Positions 26,427-35,547 are shown, counted from the first letter of the stretch. The stretch is 64,000 nt of DNA from JAMXLO01 sp963799415 (GCA_963799415.1 CAWCXI010000022.1:1-64000); one strand, 5' to 3'. Numbers and translations are program-made. The notes: generated from the sequence alone by a model not told the origin.

Positions 26427-27779
26427 TTGTTTGCCGTGCGCCCGTCGGGGCTTGCCGCGTTTCTCGACGGCCTGCCACCGGCACAATCGCGCTTTCTTCG
26501 CCAGCTCGATTTCACGGCTGCCGCGCAGGAACTGCTGTTCCTGCCGGGCGACGCAGGCGTTGTCGGCGCGGTGCTCGGTCTTGGCGACGATATGTCGCCC
26601 ACAGCGTTCGGCAGTCTGGCGTTCCGTTTGCCGGAAGGCGCACCCTGGCGTTTTCAGGAAGGCGAATACGATCTCGCATGTGCCACTCTCGGCTTTTGCC
26701 TCGGCGCCTATCGCTATGCAGCGCTGAAGGCAGCCAAACGCGGACCAGCGAAACTGTTGGCACCCGGGCAGCAGCAGCGCAGCCGTTCAGCCGCCGCCGC
26801 AACGTGCATGGTGCGCGACCTCATCAACACGCCCGCCAATCTCCTGGGCCCCGCGGAGCTTGCTGAATTCGCCGCCTCGCTCGGCAAGCATTACGGCGCC
26901 GCGGTCGACATGATTTCCGGCGACGCGCTGGTGCACGCCTACCCGACGATTGCGGCCGTCGGCCGTGGGTCCGCGCGGCCAGCGCATGTCACGATCCTCC
27001 GCTGGTCCGGCAGCGCCGCACATGCCGATGCGCCGCTCATTTCGTTATGCGGCAAGGGCGTCTGCTTCGATACCGGCGGTTACGACATAAAGTCGTCGAG
27101 CGGCATGCTGCGGATGAAGAAGGACATGGGTGGTGCTGCTACAGTCCTCGGGCTAGCCCGCATGGTGATGGAGGCAGACCTTCCGGTGCGGCTCGCGGTG
27201 CGTGTTGGCTGCGTGGAGAACTCAATCTCCGGTACTGCAATGCGGCCGCTGGACGTGATCCGCACGCGCAAAGGCATGACGGTGGAGGTCGGCAACACCG
27301 ATGCCGAAGGACGGCTGGTGTTATGCGATCTCCTCGCGGAATCGTGTGACGAGTCACCCACGCTGCTGGTGGATTGCGCCACTCTGACCGGCGCGGCCCG
27401 CGTTGCACTCGGCCCTGATCTGCCCGCGATGTTCTGCAACGACGACGCCTGGGCTGACGTATTGTTGCGACATGGACAAGCGCAGCACGATCCATTGTGG
27501 CGACTGCCGTTGTGGGGGCCATACGACCGCTGGCTGGACAGCCCGGTCGCCGATCTCAACAATGTATCCTCAAAGCCGCATGCCGGAGCCATCACAGCGG
27601 CATTGTTTCTGAAACGGTTTGTTGCCTCGGGTATTGCCTGGGCCCATCTTGACCTCTATGCCTGGAACGATCAGTCGTCCCCTGGGCATCCAGAGGGCGG
27701 TGAGGCTTACGGTATGCGTGGATTGTTCGCCGCGCTGGCGGCGCGGGTTGAAGGTGCGAAACCGGATCGAGCACCTTGA
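26427..27779 (+). CDS. leucyl aminopeptidase (M17 family), start uncertain
   Basis: 450-residue dizinc aminopeptidase. Metal ligands and catalytic residues are in CGKGVCFDTGGYDIKSSSGM (Lys and Asp), then KKDMGGAA, and the M17 signature NTDAEGRLVLCD. The listed start is a TTG at 26427 (MFAVRPSGLAAFLDG). A family-like stretch ECLVDNADATRP is encoded in frame just upstream but runs to the htpG stop without any ATG, GTG or TTG, while an ATG at 26372 is in another frame. Either an indel lies near 26385 or the TTG is used. Shortened N-terminal domain compared with PepA; forms a hexamer in relatives. Closely follows htpG. Confidence 0.9.
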   Translation: MFAVRPSGLAAFLDGLPPAQSRFLRQLDFTAAAQELLFLPGDAGVVGAVLGLGDDMSPTAFGSLAFRLPEGAPWRFQEGEYDLACATLGFCLGAYRYAALKAAKRGPAKLLAPGQQQRSRSAAAATCMVRDLINTPANLLGPAELAEFAASLGKHYGAAVDMISGDALVHAYPTIAAVGRGSARPAHVTILRWSGSAAHADAPLISLCGKGVCFDTGGYDIKSSSGMLRMKKDMGGAATVLGLARMVMEADLPVRLAVRVGCVENSISGTAMRPLDVIRTRKGMTVEVGNTDAEGRLVLCDLLAESCDESPTLLVDCATLTGAARVALGPDLPAMFCNDDAWADVLLRHGQAQHDPLWRLPLWGPYDRWLDSPVADLNNVSSKPHAGAITAALFLKRFVASGIAWAHLDLYAWNDQSSPGHPEGGEAYGMRGLFAALAARVEGAKPDRAP

Positions 27780-27931
27780 ATAACGTCTACGCGAGCGATA
27801 TGAAAAGGCTTCGCTTGTGAAATGGAACGGGAATAGGCTGGCCATTTCCTGGCACCGCTATGCGCCTACGCTTCAACCAGCGAGAGCGGTCAAAAAAACC
27901 AAAGTTGTCCGGGAGCATGAAAGGAATACCC

Positions 27932-28333
27932 ATGGCTGTCAGTCCTTCGGCCGACCAGATGGTCGGCATCCTTCGCGAAACGGTCGTTGCCTTGGTGCGA
28001 CGTGACGGCCCCGATCTTTCGGCGCGCCAGCTCGGCGTGTTCCTGACGTGCTACCTGCACGACGGCGGGCATACGGTGCGCGGTCTCGCGAGCGATCTCA
28101 ACGTTTCGAAGCCGGCGATCACCCGTGCGCTCGACCGGCTGGGCGAACTCGATTTCGCGCGGCGCAAGGTGGACCCGCTGGATCGCCGCAGCATTCTGGT
28201 GCAGCGCACATTGAAGGGCGCCGCCTTCCTGCGTGACCTGCGTTCGATCATGGGGGAAGCCACGACAGCCGCGAAGAAGGCGCCGCTCTCGCCCATGGGT
28301 GAGGCGCCGAGCCGGCGCACCGCGACGGTATAA
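27932..28333 (+). CDS. MarR-family winged-helix regulator
   Basis: 133-residue regulator. The recognition region is TVRGLASDLNVSKPAITRAL (helices 3-4) and the wing is ARRKVDPLDRRSILVQRTLK, the DxRxx pattern of MarR proteins. ATG 27932 is 7 bases past AAAGGA; an in-frame ATG at 27917 would add MKGIP. It is short for the family (about 140-160), and the C-terminal dimer helix is trimmed and Ala/Lys-rich. Ends 9 bases before the convergent polysaccharide gene. Ligand and targets unknown; no operator is obvious in 27780-27931. Confidence 0.85.
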   Translation: MAVSPSADQMVGILRETVVALVRRDGPDLSARQLGVFLTCYLHDGGHTVRGLASDLNVSKPAITRALDRLGELDFARRKVDPLDRRSILVQRTLKGAAFLRDLRSIMGEATTAAKKAPLSPMGEAPSRRTATV

Positions 28334-28342
28334 GGCCGGAGC

Positions 28343-29398
28343 TCATCCCCAGCACGTGACGCCCGCGCTCCGGGCGCGACGCGCCACGAAGCCAAGCCAG
28401 CACAGCTGGGGCGGCAGCGTCAGCAACGGAATGAACGGCTTGGCCGGCGTCGGTGCGGCAACGAATAGCAGCGCACAGATGCCGCCGAAGCCAGCGAAAC
28501 CCCAGTGAACCAGCGTGACGGCCACGGCGGATAGGCCGGAGCGCTGCGCCACCTGATACAGATGGCCGCGGTGCGGATCGGTCAGGCGTTCGCCAGAGAG
28601 CGCCCGGCGGATCAGGGTGAACGCGACGTCGAAAAGCACGCCAGACAACAGCATCGGCACTATCAGGAATGACAACTCCACGTTGTCGAAGCGGCTCGCC
28701 ACCACGGCAAGGATGGCCAGGATGAAGCCGCAGAACTGACTGCCGACATCGCCCATGAAAATGCGTGCGCGCGGGAAGTTGAACGGCAGAAATCCGGCCA
28801 GGCCAGCGACGAGCAGGAGCGCCGCGAAGTAGGCGAACCAGCCGCCATGGGCCGCCGCGATGCCGGCGAGGAAACCGGCCGCGATCAGCGCGACACCACC
28901 GGCCAGCCCGTTCAGCCCATCGATGAAGTTCATCGCGTTGGTGGCGAACAGCAGCCACAGAACCGTCAACGGCGGCGCCAGCCAACCAATATACAGCGGC
29001 CCGACATACGGGACTCGGTAGTTCACCACGTAGATGCCGCTCGCCACAGCGACCACCGCGGCCAGGATTTGTGCCGCGAGCTTGATGGTGAATTTCCAGT
29101 CGTACAGATCGTCCAGGAATGCCACGATGGCGATCGCCATCGACGCCTCGATGACGCCGGTGAAGTATGGATCGGCCAGGCGGGCGAATTCGGCGAAGCG
29201 GTAGAGCACCGCGATGCCGATCAGGAATGCCACGACCACGCCGACTCCGCCGCCCTTCGGCGTATCCCGCGTGTGCACTTTCCGCGGGTCGGGCCGATCC
29301 ATCACGCGCACCGCGATCATCACCTGCACCACGGCAGCGGACACCAGCGCCAGCCCGGTAGCGAAGGCCAGATGGCGCAGGACGGCGACAAGAGTCAT
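28343..29398 (-). CDS. WecA/MraY-like undecaprenyl-phosphate sugar-1-phosphate transferase
   Basis: 351-residue polytopic enzyme (GT4/PNPT family) that moves a sugar-1-phosphate from a UDP-sugar to undecaprenyl phosphate, the first step of O-antigen or exopolysaccharide assembly. Family motifs: VHTRDTPKGGGVGVV near residue 41, the Mg-binding FLDDLYDWK near 95, NAMNFIDGLNGLAGGVALI near 155, PRARIFMGDVGSQF near 210, and HRGHLYQ near 276. About ten membrane segments. The longer cytoplasmic loops fit WecA/WbpL rather than MraY. Its Shine-Dalgarno is enclosed in a strong hairpin (29400-29425). CapD-like and DegT genes nearby on the other strand suggest one surface-glycan pathway. Confidence 0.9.
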   Translation of the reverse strand: MTLVAVLRHLAFATGLALVSAAVVQVMIAVRVMDRPDPRKVHTRDTPKGGGVGVVVAFLIGIAVLYRFAEFARLADPYFTGVIEASMAIAIVAFLDDLYDWKFTIKLAAQILAAVVAVASGIYVVNYRVPYVGPLYIGWLAPPLTVLWLLFATNAMNFIDGLNGLAGGVALIAAGFLAGIAAAHGGWFAYFAALLLVAGLAGFLPFNFPRARIFMGDVGSQFCGFILAILAVVASRFDNVELSFLIVPMLLSGVLFDVAFTLIRRALSGERLTDPHRGHLYQVAQRSGLSAVAVTLVHWGFAGFGGICALLFVAAPTPAKPFIPLLTLPPQLCWLGFVARRARSAGVTCWG

Positions 29399-29399
29399 G

Positions 29400-29425
29400 C
29401 GGGCTCCTCCCGAAGGAGGAGCCCG
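29400..29425 (-). promoter_or_regulatory. cUUCGg hairpin burying the Shine-Dalgarno of the WecA-like gene
   Basis: On the minus strand 11 perfect base pairs close a UUCG loop with a C-G closing pair, the very stable tetraloop. The 3' arm contains GGAGG, 7 bases before the ATG at 29398, so the ribosome site lies in the stem. There is no U tract after the hairpin, which argues against a standard terminator for the upstream sugar-binding gene, though it may do both. Confidence 0.65.
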
Positions 29426-29473
29426 ATAACAGCGATCAGTGGTCGATGGCCAGCGGGTGCGGGCCGGCAGTCG

Positions 29474-30821
29474 TCAGCGAAGGAAGCCTTCCAATTCGTC
29501 CTTCGCCCAGGCGATCGACTGTTTGATCGACTGGCCCGACATCAGGCGCGATACCATGCCGGGCTGGATGTTGCGGTTCCAGATCTGCACGGCGATGTCG
29601 GGCGGCGCCGATGAGCCCGGCACGTAATACTGCGCGTCGTGCCACGGCCGTACCGGATAATTGTAGATCGTGCCCTTCGGCGGCTCGACGTCAGCCCAGA
29701 CGGGAAGATCGGACATCGAATCGAATGGTGGAATGTCATAGCCGACAACCGCAGTCGATAGCGTCTCGACCTGTTCGCGTTGCGACAGCCACTCGATGAT
29801 TTCCTTCGCCGCGGTCTTGTTCCGGGAGAACGACCAGACACCCCAGAAATACGGCCGGTGCGGCACCATCCGGCCCTTCGGTCCCAGCGGATTGGGGAAC
29901 GTCCAGCAATCCGCCGCAACGTCGGGCGCATCGCGCTTGGCAACCGCCCAGGCGGACGGTGGGTTCCAGATGTATGCCGCCTTGCCGGAGATCAGCGCGC
30001 GGTTGTTCGAGGCATCGTCCCAGCTCACCGCGTCGGACGGCATGAACTTGACCATCTTCGCGATGTATTCCATGACCTGCATCACGTTGTCGGATTCCAC
30101 GGTGATGTTGTTCTTGCCGTCGACCAGGTCGGCACCGAACGCGCCGAACGTGGCACCCCAGGTCTGGTTGGCGTCGGTGCTGTTGGAGCCACAGCCGAAG
30201 CCGATGGGAAAGCCAGCCTTGAAGCTCGCCTCTGCCATCTTGAGCTGAGTGTCGTAGGTCCAGTCCTTGGCGGCTTCCGGTGTCGATTGATGCGCCGGAT
30301 ACCAGGCCTGCACGTCGATATTGGCGAACTTCTTCAGCAGGCTGATGCGCCCGCATGACGTGAGGGGGGCCGGATCCCCAGCCGACCGGCACCGCCAGCC
30401 AGTGTCCGTTGGCCACGCCGAGATACTCGTAGGCGTGACCCAGCTTGCCGTATTTCGCGATGAGACGCTGCATCACGTCGTCCATCGGATCGAGGCAGTC
30501 GCCGTATTGCTGGACGGTCCATGAATCGAATGCATAGACGTCGTGGCCGGTCTTGGCCTGCGCCTCGGCGGCCATGGTGATGTTGATCTTGCTGCCGATG
30601 GAGGTAAGGAAGTCGAGCTCCACCTCAACCTTGTTCTTCTCGGCCCATTGATCGACCAGCTTCTTCATGGCGGCATCGCCGGTGGGTACCCAGTGATCCC
30701 ACAGCGCCAGCTTCAGTTTGCCGGCGGCGCCGGCGGTGCGGATGTGCACCAGTGGCAGCGCCGTCGCGGCGGCGCCCAGCTTGAGCGCATTACGGCGCGT
30801 CACACGGTGTCTCGATGGCAT
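29474..30821 (-). pseudogene. ABC-type sugar-binding protein, one frameshift in a C6 run
   Basis: Extracellular solute-binding protein (family 1), about 448 residues when repaired. ATG 30821 follows GGGAG. A Tat-type leader is visible: RHRVTRRNALKLGAAATALP, cut after TAGAA. The first frame covers LALWDHWVPTGDAAMKKLVD to LAVPVGWGSG. At a run of six C (plus-strand G 30364-30369) the frame shifts by +1, and the rest (LTSCGRISLLKKFANIDVQA to ELEGFLR) is intact. One extra C explains the break. No permease or ATPase gene is nearby, so the transporter is either elsewhere or this is an orphan. It probably bound an oligosaccharide or polyol; this is family inference. Confidence 0.82.
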
Positions 30822-31019
30822 AGCGTACGCTCCCTTCGCGGCGCGGATGGTTCCGGCCGTGCTTGTGGATCTGACCAGTCGCGGGGGCGTGGCCGACGGA
30901 AGTGGCCTGCCCACGCGGCTGTGATTATCAGGCCAATCGCATCGAAACGCGATAGGCAATCAGGTTGCCCGCCTCGTGGTGGGATATGACGGCTTGGTCC
31001 GCTGCGTTATAGGGACCGC

Positions 31020-32951
31020 ATGGCAGCCCGCCCGCCAGTGCGAATCGCGCTGAATATCGCAATCGACGGAGCCTTGGCGGCACTCGCCGTGCTGCTCGCA
31101 CGGGCGGTGGCGGCTCCGTCGAGCGATTGGCTGCATCCGTTGTGGCTCCCGCTGGCCGGTGCGGCGACCCTCTTGCTGGCGGGACTGCCGTTCAGGCTGC
31201 CGTGGCAGTTCTGGCGATTTGCCGGGATCGATGACCTGCTTGCAGTGGCCTGGTCCAGCGCGCTTGGCGCAGCCCTGCTCGGCTTCGTGCTCGCACTGAC
31301 CGGTGCGGCATCTGGCAATCCTGCCTTCCCGGTCGTGTATGCACTGACCCTCCTGGTACTGCTCGGCACGCCACGCGTGATCTATCGCCGCTGGCGCCAC
31401 CGTCGCAGTGGTCTGCCCGCTGCCAGCTATGCCCCTGACATTCCGTCGGCGCTCGTTGTCGGGGCGGCCGAGGACATCGACCTGTTCCTGCGCGCGCTGG
31501 CCTGGGATCGGCGGCAGGCGCTACAGGTCGAGGGACTGCTGGCGGTCGGCTCTCGCCAGACCGGGCGGCGCATCCATGGCCACCCATTCCTTGGCTCGAT
31601 CGGGGACGCCGCCGCGGTGCTGGAGCGCCTGAGCGGGGAGGGGAGGCTGCCGGACACGCTGGTGGTCGCCACACCGGACCTCCCGGGCCAGTCGCTGGCG
31701 ATCCTGGTTGAGCAGGCGGAAAGGCACGGCATGCGAATCCGCCGTGCGCCGCGGCCAACTTCGTTGGACCCCGCGGGAACGACGGACCGCGCGCGCCAGC
31801 TCGAGCTGCGGCCGATGGCGATCGAGGATCTGCTGAACCGTGCGCAGGTCCCGCTTGACCGCGAGGGCATGGCACGGCTCACCCAGGGTCGACGGGTCAT
31901 CGTGACAGGCGCCGGCGGCACCATCGGCAGCGAGCTGGCGCGTCAGGTCGCGGCCCTGGGCCCTGAGCGGCTGATCCTGTTGGACAATGGCGAATACGCG
32001 CTGTGGCTGATCGATCTCGAACTGGCCGAGCGCCACCCGCACGTTCCGCGTGAATCGTTACTGGCCGACATTCGCGATGAGGCACGCGTGCGCGATGTTT
32101 TCGAGCGCTGGCGGCCGGAACTGGTGTTCCACGCGGCGGCGCTGAAACATGTGCCGATGGTCGAGGCCAATCCCCTGGAGGGGCTGCTGACCAACGTTGC
32201 CGGCACCCGCCATGTCGCCGATGCGGCACGCGGTGTGGGAGCGCTGGCGATGGTCCTGATCTCCACCGACAAGGCGGTCAACCCGACCTCGGTGATGGGC
32301 GCCTCGAAGCGGATGGCCGAGATGTACTGCCAGGCGCTGGACATCGCCGCGCGCGGCAGCGGGCGTGGCATGCGCTGCATCACCGTGCGCTTCGGCAACG
32401 TGCTGGGCAGCACCGGATCGGTGGTGCCGCTGTTCCAGCGTCAGTTGGAGAATGGCGGCCCGCTGACAGTCACGCATCCCGACATGCAGCGTTACTTTAT
32501 GACCGTTCGCGAGGCGGTGGGTCTGGTTCTGCAGGCGAGCGTGGTCGGTGTGGGCGATGCTGCGCTCCCGTCAGGCGAGAAGGGCGGCATCTTCGTGCTC
32601 GACATGGGCGATCCGGTGAAGATCGTCGATCTGGCGCGACAGATGATCCGGCTGGCAGGCCTGACCCCGGAGCGCGACGTGGAGATCCGCTTCACCGGTC
32701 TGCGTCCAGGTGAAAAGCTGCACGAGGAGCTGTTTCACGGCAAGGAGCCGCCGGTGCCGACGGCGTTTCCTGGCCTGTTGATGGCATCGCCGCGGACGGC
32801 CGATCCGGCCATCGTCGGGCGGGCGATCGACGAAATCGCAGCAGCCTGCCGCGGCGGACAGTCGCGCCTCGCGCTTACCCTGCTCGGGCGCCTTGTGCCG
32901 GAGTTCGAGCACAACAGCGAAGGACTGATGCCCGTGGTGAATTGCCCATGA
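31020..32951 (+). CDS. CapD/FlmA/WbpM-like nucleotide-sugar 4,6-dehydratase, membrane-anchored
   Basis: 643-residue protein. Four membrane segments in the first 120 residues (ALNIAIDGALAALAVLLARA; PLAGAATLLLAGLPF; ALGAALLGFVLALTG; VYALTLLVLLGTPRV), a first Rossmann-like domain, and the catalytic SDR domain from about residue 290: VIVTGAGGTIGSELARQVAA, then ISTDKAVNPTSVMGASKRMA, where Met replaces the SDR Tyr as in WbpM/FlaA1-type enzymes, and GLRPGEKLHEELF. Such enzymes make UDP-4-keto-6-deoxy sugars from UDP-GlcNAc. It overlaps the DegT aminotransferase start (ATGA), which would then add the amino group at C4. So the pair probably makes a diamino- or amino-deoxy sugar for surface glycan. Confidence 0.92.
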   Translation: MAARPPVRIALNIAIDGALAALAVLLARAVAAPSSDWLHPLWLPLAGAATLLLAGLPFRLPWQFWRFAGIDDLLAVAWSSALGAALLGFVLALTGAASGNPAFPVVYALTLLVLLGTPRVIYRRWRHRRSGLPAASYAPDIPSALVVGAAEDIDLFLRALAWDRRQALQVEGLLAVGSRQTGRRIHGHPFLGSIGDAAAVLERLSGEGRLPDTLVVATPDLPGQSLAILVEQAERHGMRIRRAPRPTSLDPAGTTDRARQLELRPMAIEDLLNRAQVPLDREGMARLTQGRRVIVTGAGGTIGSELARQVAALGPERLILLDNGEYALWLIDLELAERHPHVPRESLLADIRDEARVRDVFERWRPELVFHAAALKHVPMVEANPLEGLLTNVAGTRHVADAARGVGALAMVLISTDKAVNPTSVMGASKRMAEMYCQALDIAARGSGRGMRCITVRFGNVLGSTGSVVPLFQRQLENGGPLTVTHPDMQRYFMTVREAVGLVLQASVVGVGDAALPSGEKGGIFVLDMGDPVKIVDLARQMIRLAGLTPERDVEIRFTGLRPGEKLHEELFHGKEPPVPTAFPGLLMASPRTADPAIVGRAIDEIAAACRGGQSRLALTLLGRLVPEFEHNSEGLMPVVNCP

Positions 32952-34087
32952 CTGCTCGTCCGGCCATTCCGTTCATTGACCTGAAGGCGCAGCAGGGCCG
33001 GATCGCGGACGAGCTGCGCCGGCGGCTGGATGGTGTGCTGGCGCACTGCCAGTTCATCCTCGGCCCCGAGGTCGCCGAGCTGGAGGCCGAACTGGCGCGG
33101 TTCTGCGGTGCCCGGCATTGCGTGGCGGTCAGTTCCGGCACTGACGCGATCCAGATCGCCTTCATGGCGGAGGGTATCGGGCGCGGTGATGCGGTGTTCC
33201 TGCCGGCCTTCACCTACACCGCCACGGCTGAAGTGCCGTTAGTACTGGGCGCGACACCGGTGTTCGTCGATGTCGATCCGCGCACCTTCCAGATCGATCC
33301 GGCACATCTGGCGCATCGTGTCGCCGAAGTCCGGCGGGCCGGGAAGTTGCGGCCACGCGCGCTGATCGGTGTCGATCTGTTCGGCCAGCCGGCGGACTGG
33401 CCGGCGCTTGCCGCCATCGCGCAGCGCGAAGGCCTTTTTACACTTGATGATCTCGCGCAGAGTTTTGGCTGCACGCTGAACGGAGCGCCGCTGGGTGCCG
33501 CGGCCGATGCCACCGCGACCAGCTTCTTCCCGTCGAAGCCGCTGGGAGCCTACGGCGATGGCGGCGCGCTGCTCACCGAAAGCGATGAACGCGCCGCATT
33601 GTATCGCAGCCTGCGCACGCACGGTGAAGGCACTTCACGCTATGAGGTACTGCACACCGGGATGAACGGCCGGCTGGATTCCATGCAGGCGGCGGTGCTG
33701 CTGGCGAAACTGACGGTGTTCGCCGATGAGCTGGCAAGCCGCGAACGCGTCTCCCGCTACTACGATTCGCGACTTGGCAATGCGGTGGTGACGCCCGAGC
33801 GCGTTCCCGAAAGCACCAGTTCGTGGGCGATCTACGCCATCCTGCTGCGCGACGCGGCGATGCGCCAGCACGTGCAGGCCTCGTTGCGCAAGGCGGGCGT
33901 GCCGACGGCCATCTACTATCCACGCCCGCTGCATCTGCAACCGGCCTATCGTGGTCATCATGACGGCGCGCGTCTGCCCGTGTCTGAGGACCTGGCGGAG
34001 CGCATTCTTGCTCTGCCGATCCATCCTTATCTCGGCGCGGCTGACATGGCGCATGTCTGCGACTGCCTGCTCGCCGCGATGAGTTGA
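32948..34087 (+). CDS. DegT/DnrJ/EryC1/StrS sugar aminotransferase
   Basis: 379-residue PLP-dependent aminotransferase. FIDLKAQQGRIADELRRRLD is the family opening. SSGTDAIQIAFMAEGIGRGD holds the phosphate-binding residues, and DDLAQSFGCTLNGAPLGAAA the PLP-ring Asp. The Schiff-base Lys is in TSFFPSKPLGAYGDGGAL near residue 200. RTHGEGTSRYEVLHTGMNGR and PLHLQPAYRG complete the pattern. ATG 32948 overlaps the stop of the dehydratase, so they are coupled and probably consecutive steps, dehydration to a 4-keto sugar then transamination. Confidence 0.93.
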   Translation: MTARPAIPFIDLKAQQGRIADELRRRLDGVLAHCQFILGPEVAELEAELARFCGARHCVAVSSGTDAIQIAFMAEGIGRGDAVFLPAFTYTATAEVPLVLGATPVFVDVDPRTFQIDPAHLAHRVAEVRRAGKLRPRALIGVDLFGQPADWPALAAIAQREGLFTLDDLAQSFGCTLNGAPLGAAADATATSFFPSKPLGAYGDGGALLTESDERAALYRSLRTHGEGTSRYEVLHTGMNGRLDSMQAAVLLAKLTVFADELASRERVSRYYDSRLGNAVVTPERVPESTSSWAIYAILLRDAAMRQHVQASLRKAGVPTAIYYPRPLHLQPAYRGHHDGARLPVSEDLAERILALPIHPYLGAADMAHVCDCLLAAMS

Positions 34088-34107
34088 CGGAGCCACGCGG
34101 CGATCGA

Positions 34108-34281
34108 TCACGTGGTGGGGATATTTCCCACCGTTTCGCTCTCCGTGGCCGCCAATTCCGAGGCGCGTTCGATCGCCATCTCAATGCGTCGCTCCTCCTC
34201 GGGAGAGCGCTCGGCCGGGCGCAGGTCGAAGAAGATCCGCGCGACACCGGATTGCTCGACGCAGGTGGCAATCAGCGACAT
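34108..34281 (-). CDS. small hypothetical protein coupled to DUF1150
   Basis: 57-residue acidic protein too short for many gene finders: it opens MSLIATCVEQSGVARIFFDL, continues RPAERSPEEERRIEMAIERA, and ends VGNIPTT before TGA. Its ATG at 34281 shares a base with the DUF1150 stop (TGATG), and GGTGCACT precedes it within the DUF1150 coding end, so it would be translated by coupling. A single amphipathic helix with many Glu/Arg is the only structure I can see. No known family recognised. Confidence 0.5.
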   Translation of the reverse strand: MSLIATCVEQSGVARIFFDLRPAERSPEEERRIEMAIERASELAATESETVGNIPTT

Positions 34282-34523
34282 CAGTGCACCGAGACGAGAG
34301 TCATGTCATTCTCGGATGCCAGCTCGAAGGCGACCTCAATGTCCTCCACGACCGCCATCGCCGTGCCGTCGGCGGCATGAATGGCGCAGGCTGCCTGGCC
34401 TTCAAATGTCGTGGATCGCAGATACATCACCCGCGGCACACCTAGCTGCCGGAGTTGTGCGCTGGTCATGCGTCGCGCATCAGCGATGGAGACGGCTGAT
34501 CTGTTGGGTTCGGCGAAATGCAT
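34281..34523 (-). CDS. DUF1150-family protein
   Basis: 80-residue protein restricted, as far as I know, to alphaproteobacteria, where it is often beside small heat-shock genes. The conserved parts are seen: LRQLGVPRVMYLRSTTFEGQ, then AACAIHAADGTAMAVVEDIE and a final LVSVH. The ATG at 34523 follows AGGA; a TTG six bases earlier is in the same frame. No Hsp20 gene is next to it here. Function unknown. Confidence 0.85.
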   Translation of the reverse strand: MHFAEPNRSAVSIADARRMTSAQLRQLGVPRVMYLRSTTFEGQAACAIHAADGTAMAVVEDIEVAFELASENDMTLVSVH

Positions 34524-34630
34524 GAACAAATCCTATCCGTAACAAAATCGGCCAGCCCTGGCCGATGGACGTTACGGTATCGTGCTTGCGGGATCGTTGC
34601 ATTGACGTGGATCAAGTGACGCGACGGAAT

Positions 34631-34712
34631 GCGGGCGGCGGGGCTCGAACCCGCACGGCCATGGGCCAAGGCGTTTTAAGCGCCTTATGTCTGCCAGTTC
34701 CATCACGCCCGC
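34631..34712 (-). tRNA. tRNA-Leu (anticodon UAA)
   Basis: Minus strand cloverleaf: acceptor arms GCGGGCG and CGCCCGC pair fully. The anticodon arm is AAGGCG-CTTAAAA-CGCCTT with anticodon TAA, and the T arm GCGGG-TTCGAGC-CCCGC carries the invariant TTCGA. The D arm is ATGGAACTGGCAGACAT, and the long variable arm (GGCCCATGGCCGT) is typical of Leu. CCA is not encoded. The anticodon reads UUA, a very rare codon at this GC content. Confidence 0.95.
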
Positions 34713-34845
34713 GCGTTCCGAATGCTATCACAGCCCTGCGGCGCGGCCATCGCTCCGCCTCGGCGTTGGCTAAAATGGCCGACTGGGCTAAGTCAGGGTG
34801 GCTGTTTTCTCGGTCGAGTAACGAAGTCGATCACGGGGAGGGCCC

Positions 34846-35547
34846 ATGCAGACGGCGGTCGATGTGATTGGCGCCGTGCCGCTGTTCGAACGGCTGGATG
34901 CGTCTTTGCTCGAACGGATCGACGCGATCACCGAGGCGGTGAGCGCCGGTCCCGACCAGATCCTGTCGCAGCAGGGCGCCATGCCGGAATGCCTGCATGT
35001 CCTGTTGGACGGACAGGTGGCGCTGTCCAGCACGGCCGCTGACGGCACCACCGCCCTGGTCGAGGTGCTGCACCCGATCGAGCACTTCGTCATGGCCTCG
35101 GTGCTGACCCAGCTGCCCTACCTGATGACCGCTCGGACGGTGACCCGTTGCCGGCTACTGGCGATCGATGCCGCAGGACTGATGGACCTCGTGGAGCACG
35201 AGGCGTCGCTGGCGAATACCTTGCTGCGCTCTGTGTCACGCGAGTTCCGCACCATGGTGCGCCAGGTGCGCGACCTGAAGTTGCGCACCGCAGCGCAGCG
35301 GCTGGGCTGCTACCTGCTGGCGCGAGTGAAGGACGGTGAGGCGGTCAAGGCCGACTTTCGCCTGCCGTTCGACAAGGGACTGCTGGCGGCGCGGCTGGGC
35401 TGCCGGCAGGAGAACCTGTCGCGTGCCTTCGCCACATTGCGGGCGTATGGCGTCGAGACGCATGGCGGGCGCGTCATCCTGCATGACATCCCGCGATTGA
35501 AGGCGCTGGCTGTGCCCGATGATCCAGGCGATCCGGAGGGGCCGTAG
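34846..35547 (+). CDS. Crp/Fnr-family transcriptional regulator
   Basis: 233-residue regulator. The N-terminal cyclic-nucleotide-binding fold is seen in ILSQQGAMPECLHVLLDGQV and ALVEVLHPIEHFVMASVLTQ. A long dimer helix (TLLRSVSREFRTMVRQVRDL) follows, then the HTH at LPFDKGLLAARLGCRQENLS near residue 180 and a wing GVETHGGRVILHD. No Fnr-type Cys cluster is present, and the cAMP-contacting Arg is not obvious, so it is more like the NnrR/Dnr or orphan branch that binds another ligand. Start ATG 34846 after GGGAGGG. Target unknown. Confidence 0.9.
   Translation: MQTAVDVIGAVPLFERLDASLLERIDAITEAVSAGPDQILSQQGAMPECLHVLLDGQVALSSTAADGTTALVEVLHPIEHFVMASVLTQLPYLMTARTVTRCRLLAIDAAGLMDLVEHEASLANTLLRSVSREFRTMVRQVRDLKLRTAAQRLGCYLLARVKDGEAVKADFRLPFDKGLLAARLGCRQENLSRAFATLRAYGVETHGGRVILHDIPRLKALAVPDDPGDPEGP

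Noticed and set aside
29400..29425. simple terminator of the sugar-binding gene
   Set aside because: No U tract follows the stem on the minus strand and the stem carries the next gene's ribosome site; kept as a regulatory hairpin instead.
34631..34712. tRNA-Leu as an integration site
   Set aside because: Genes on both sides look like core genome and there is no repeat of the tRNA 3' end nearby.
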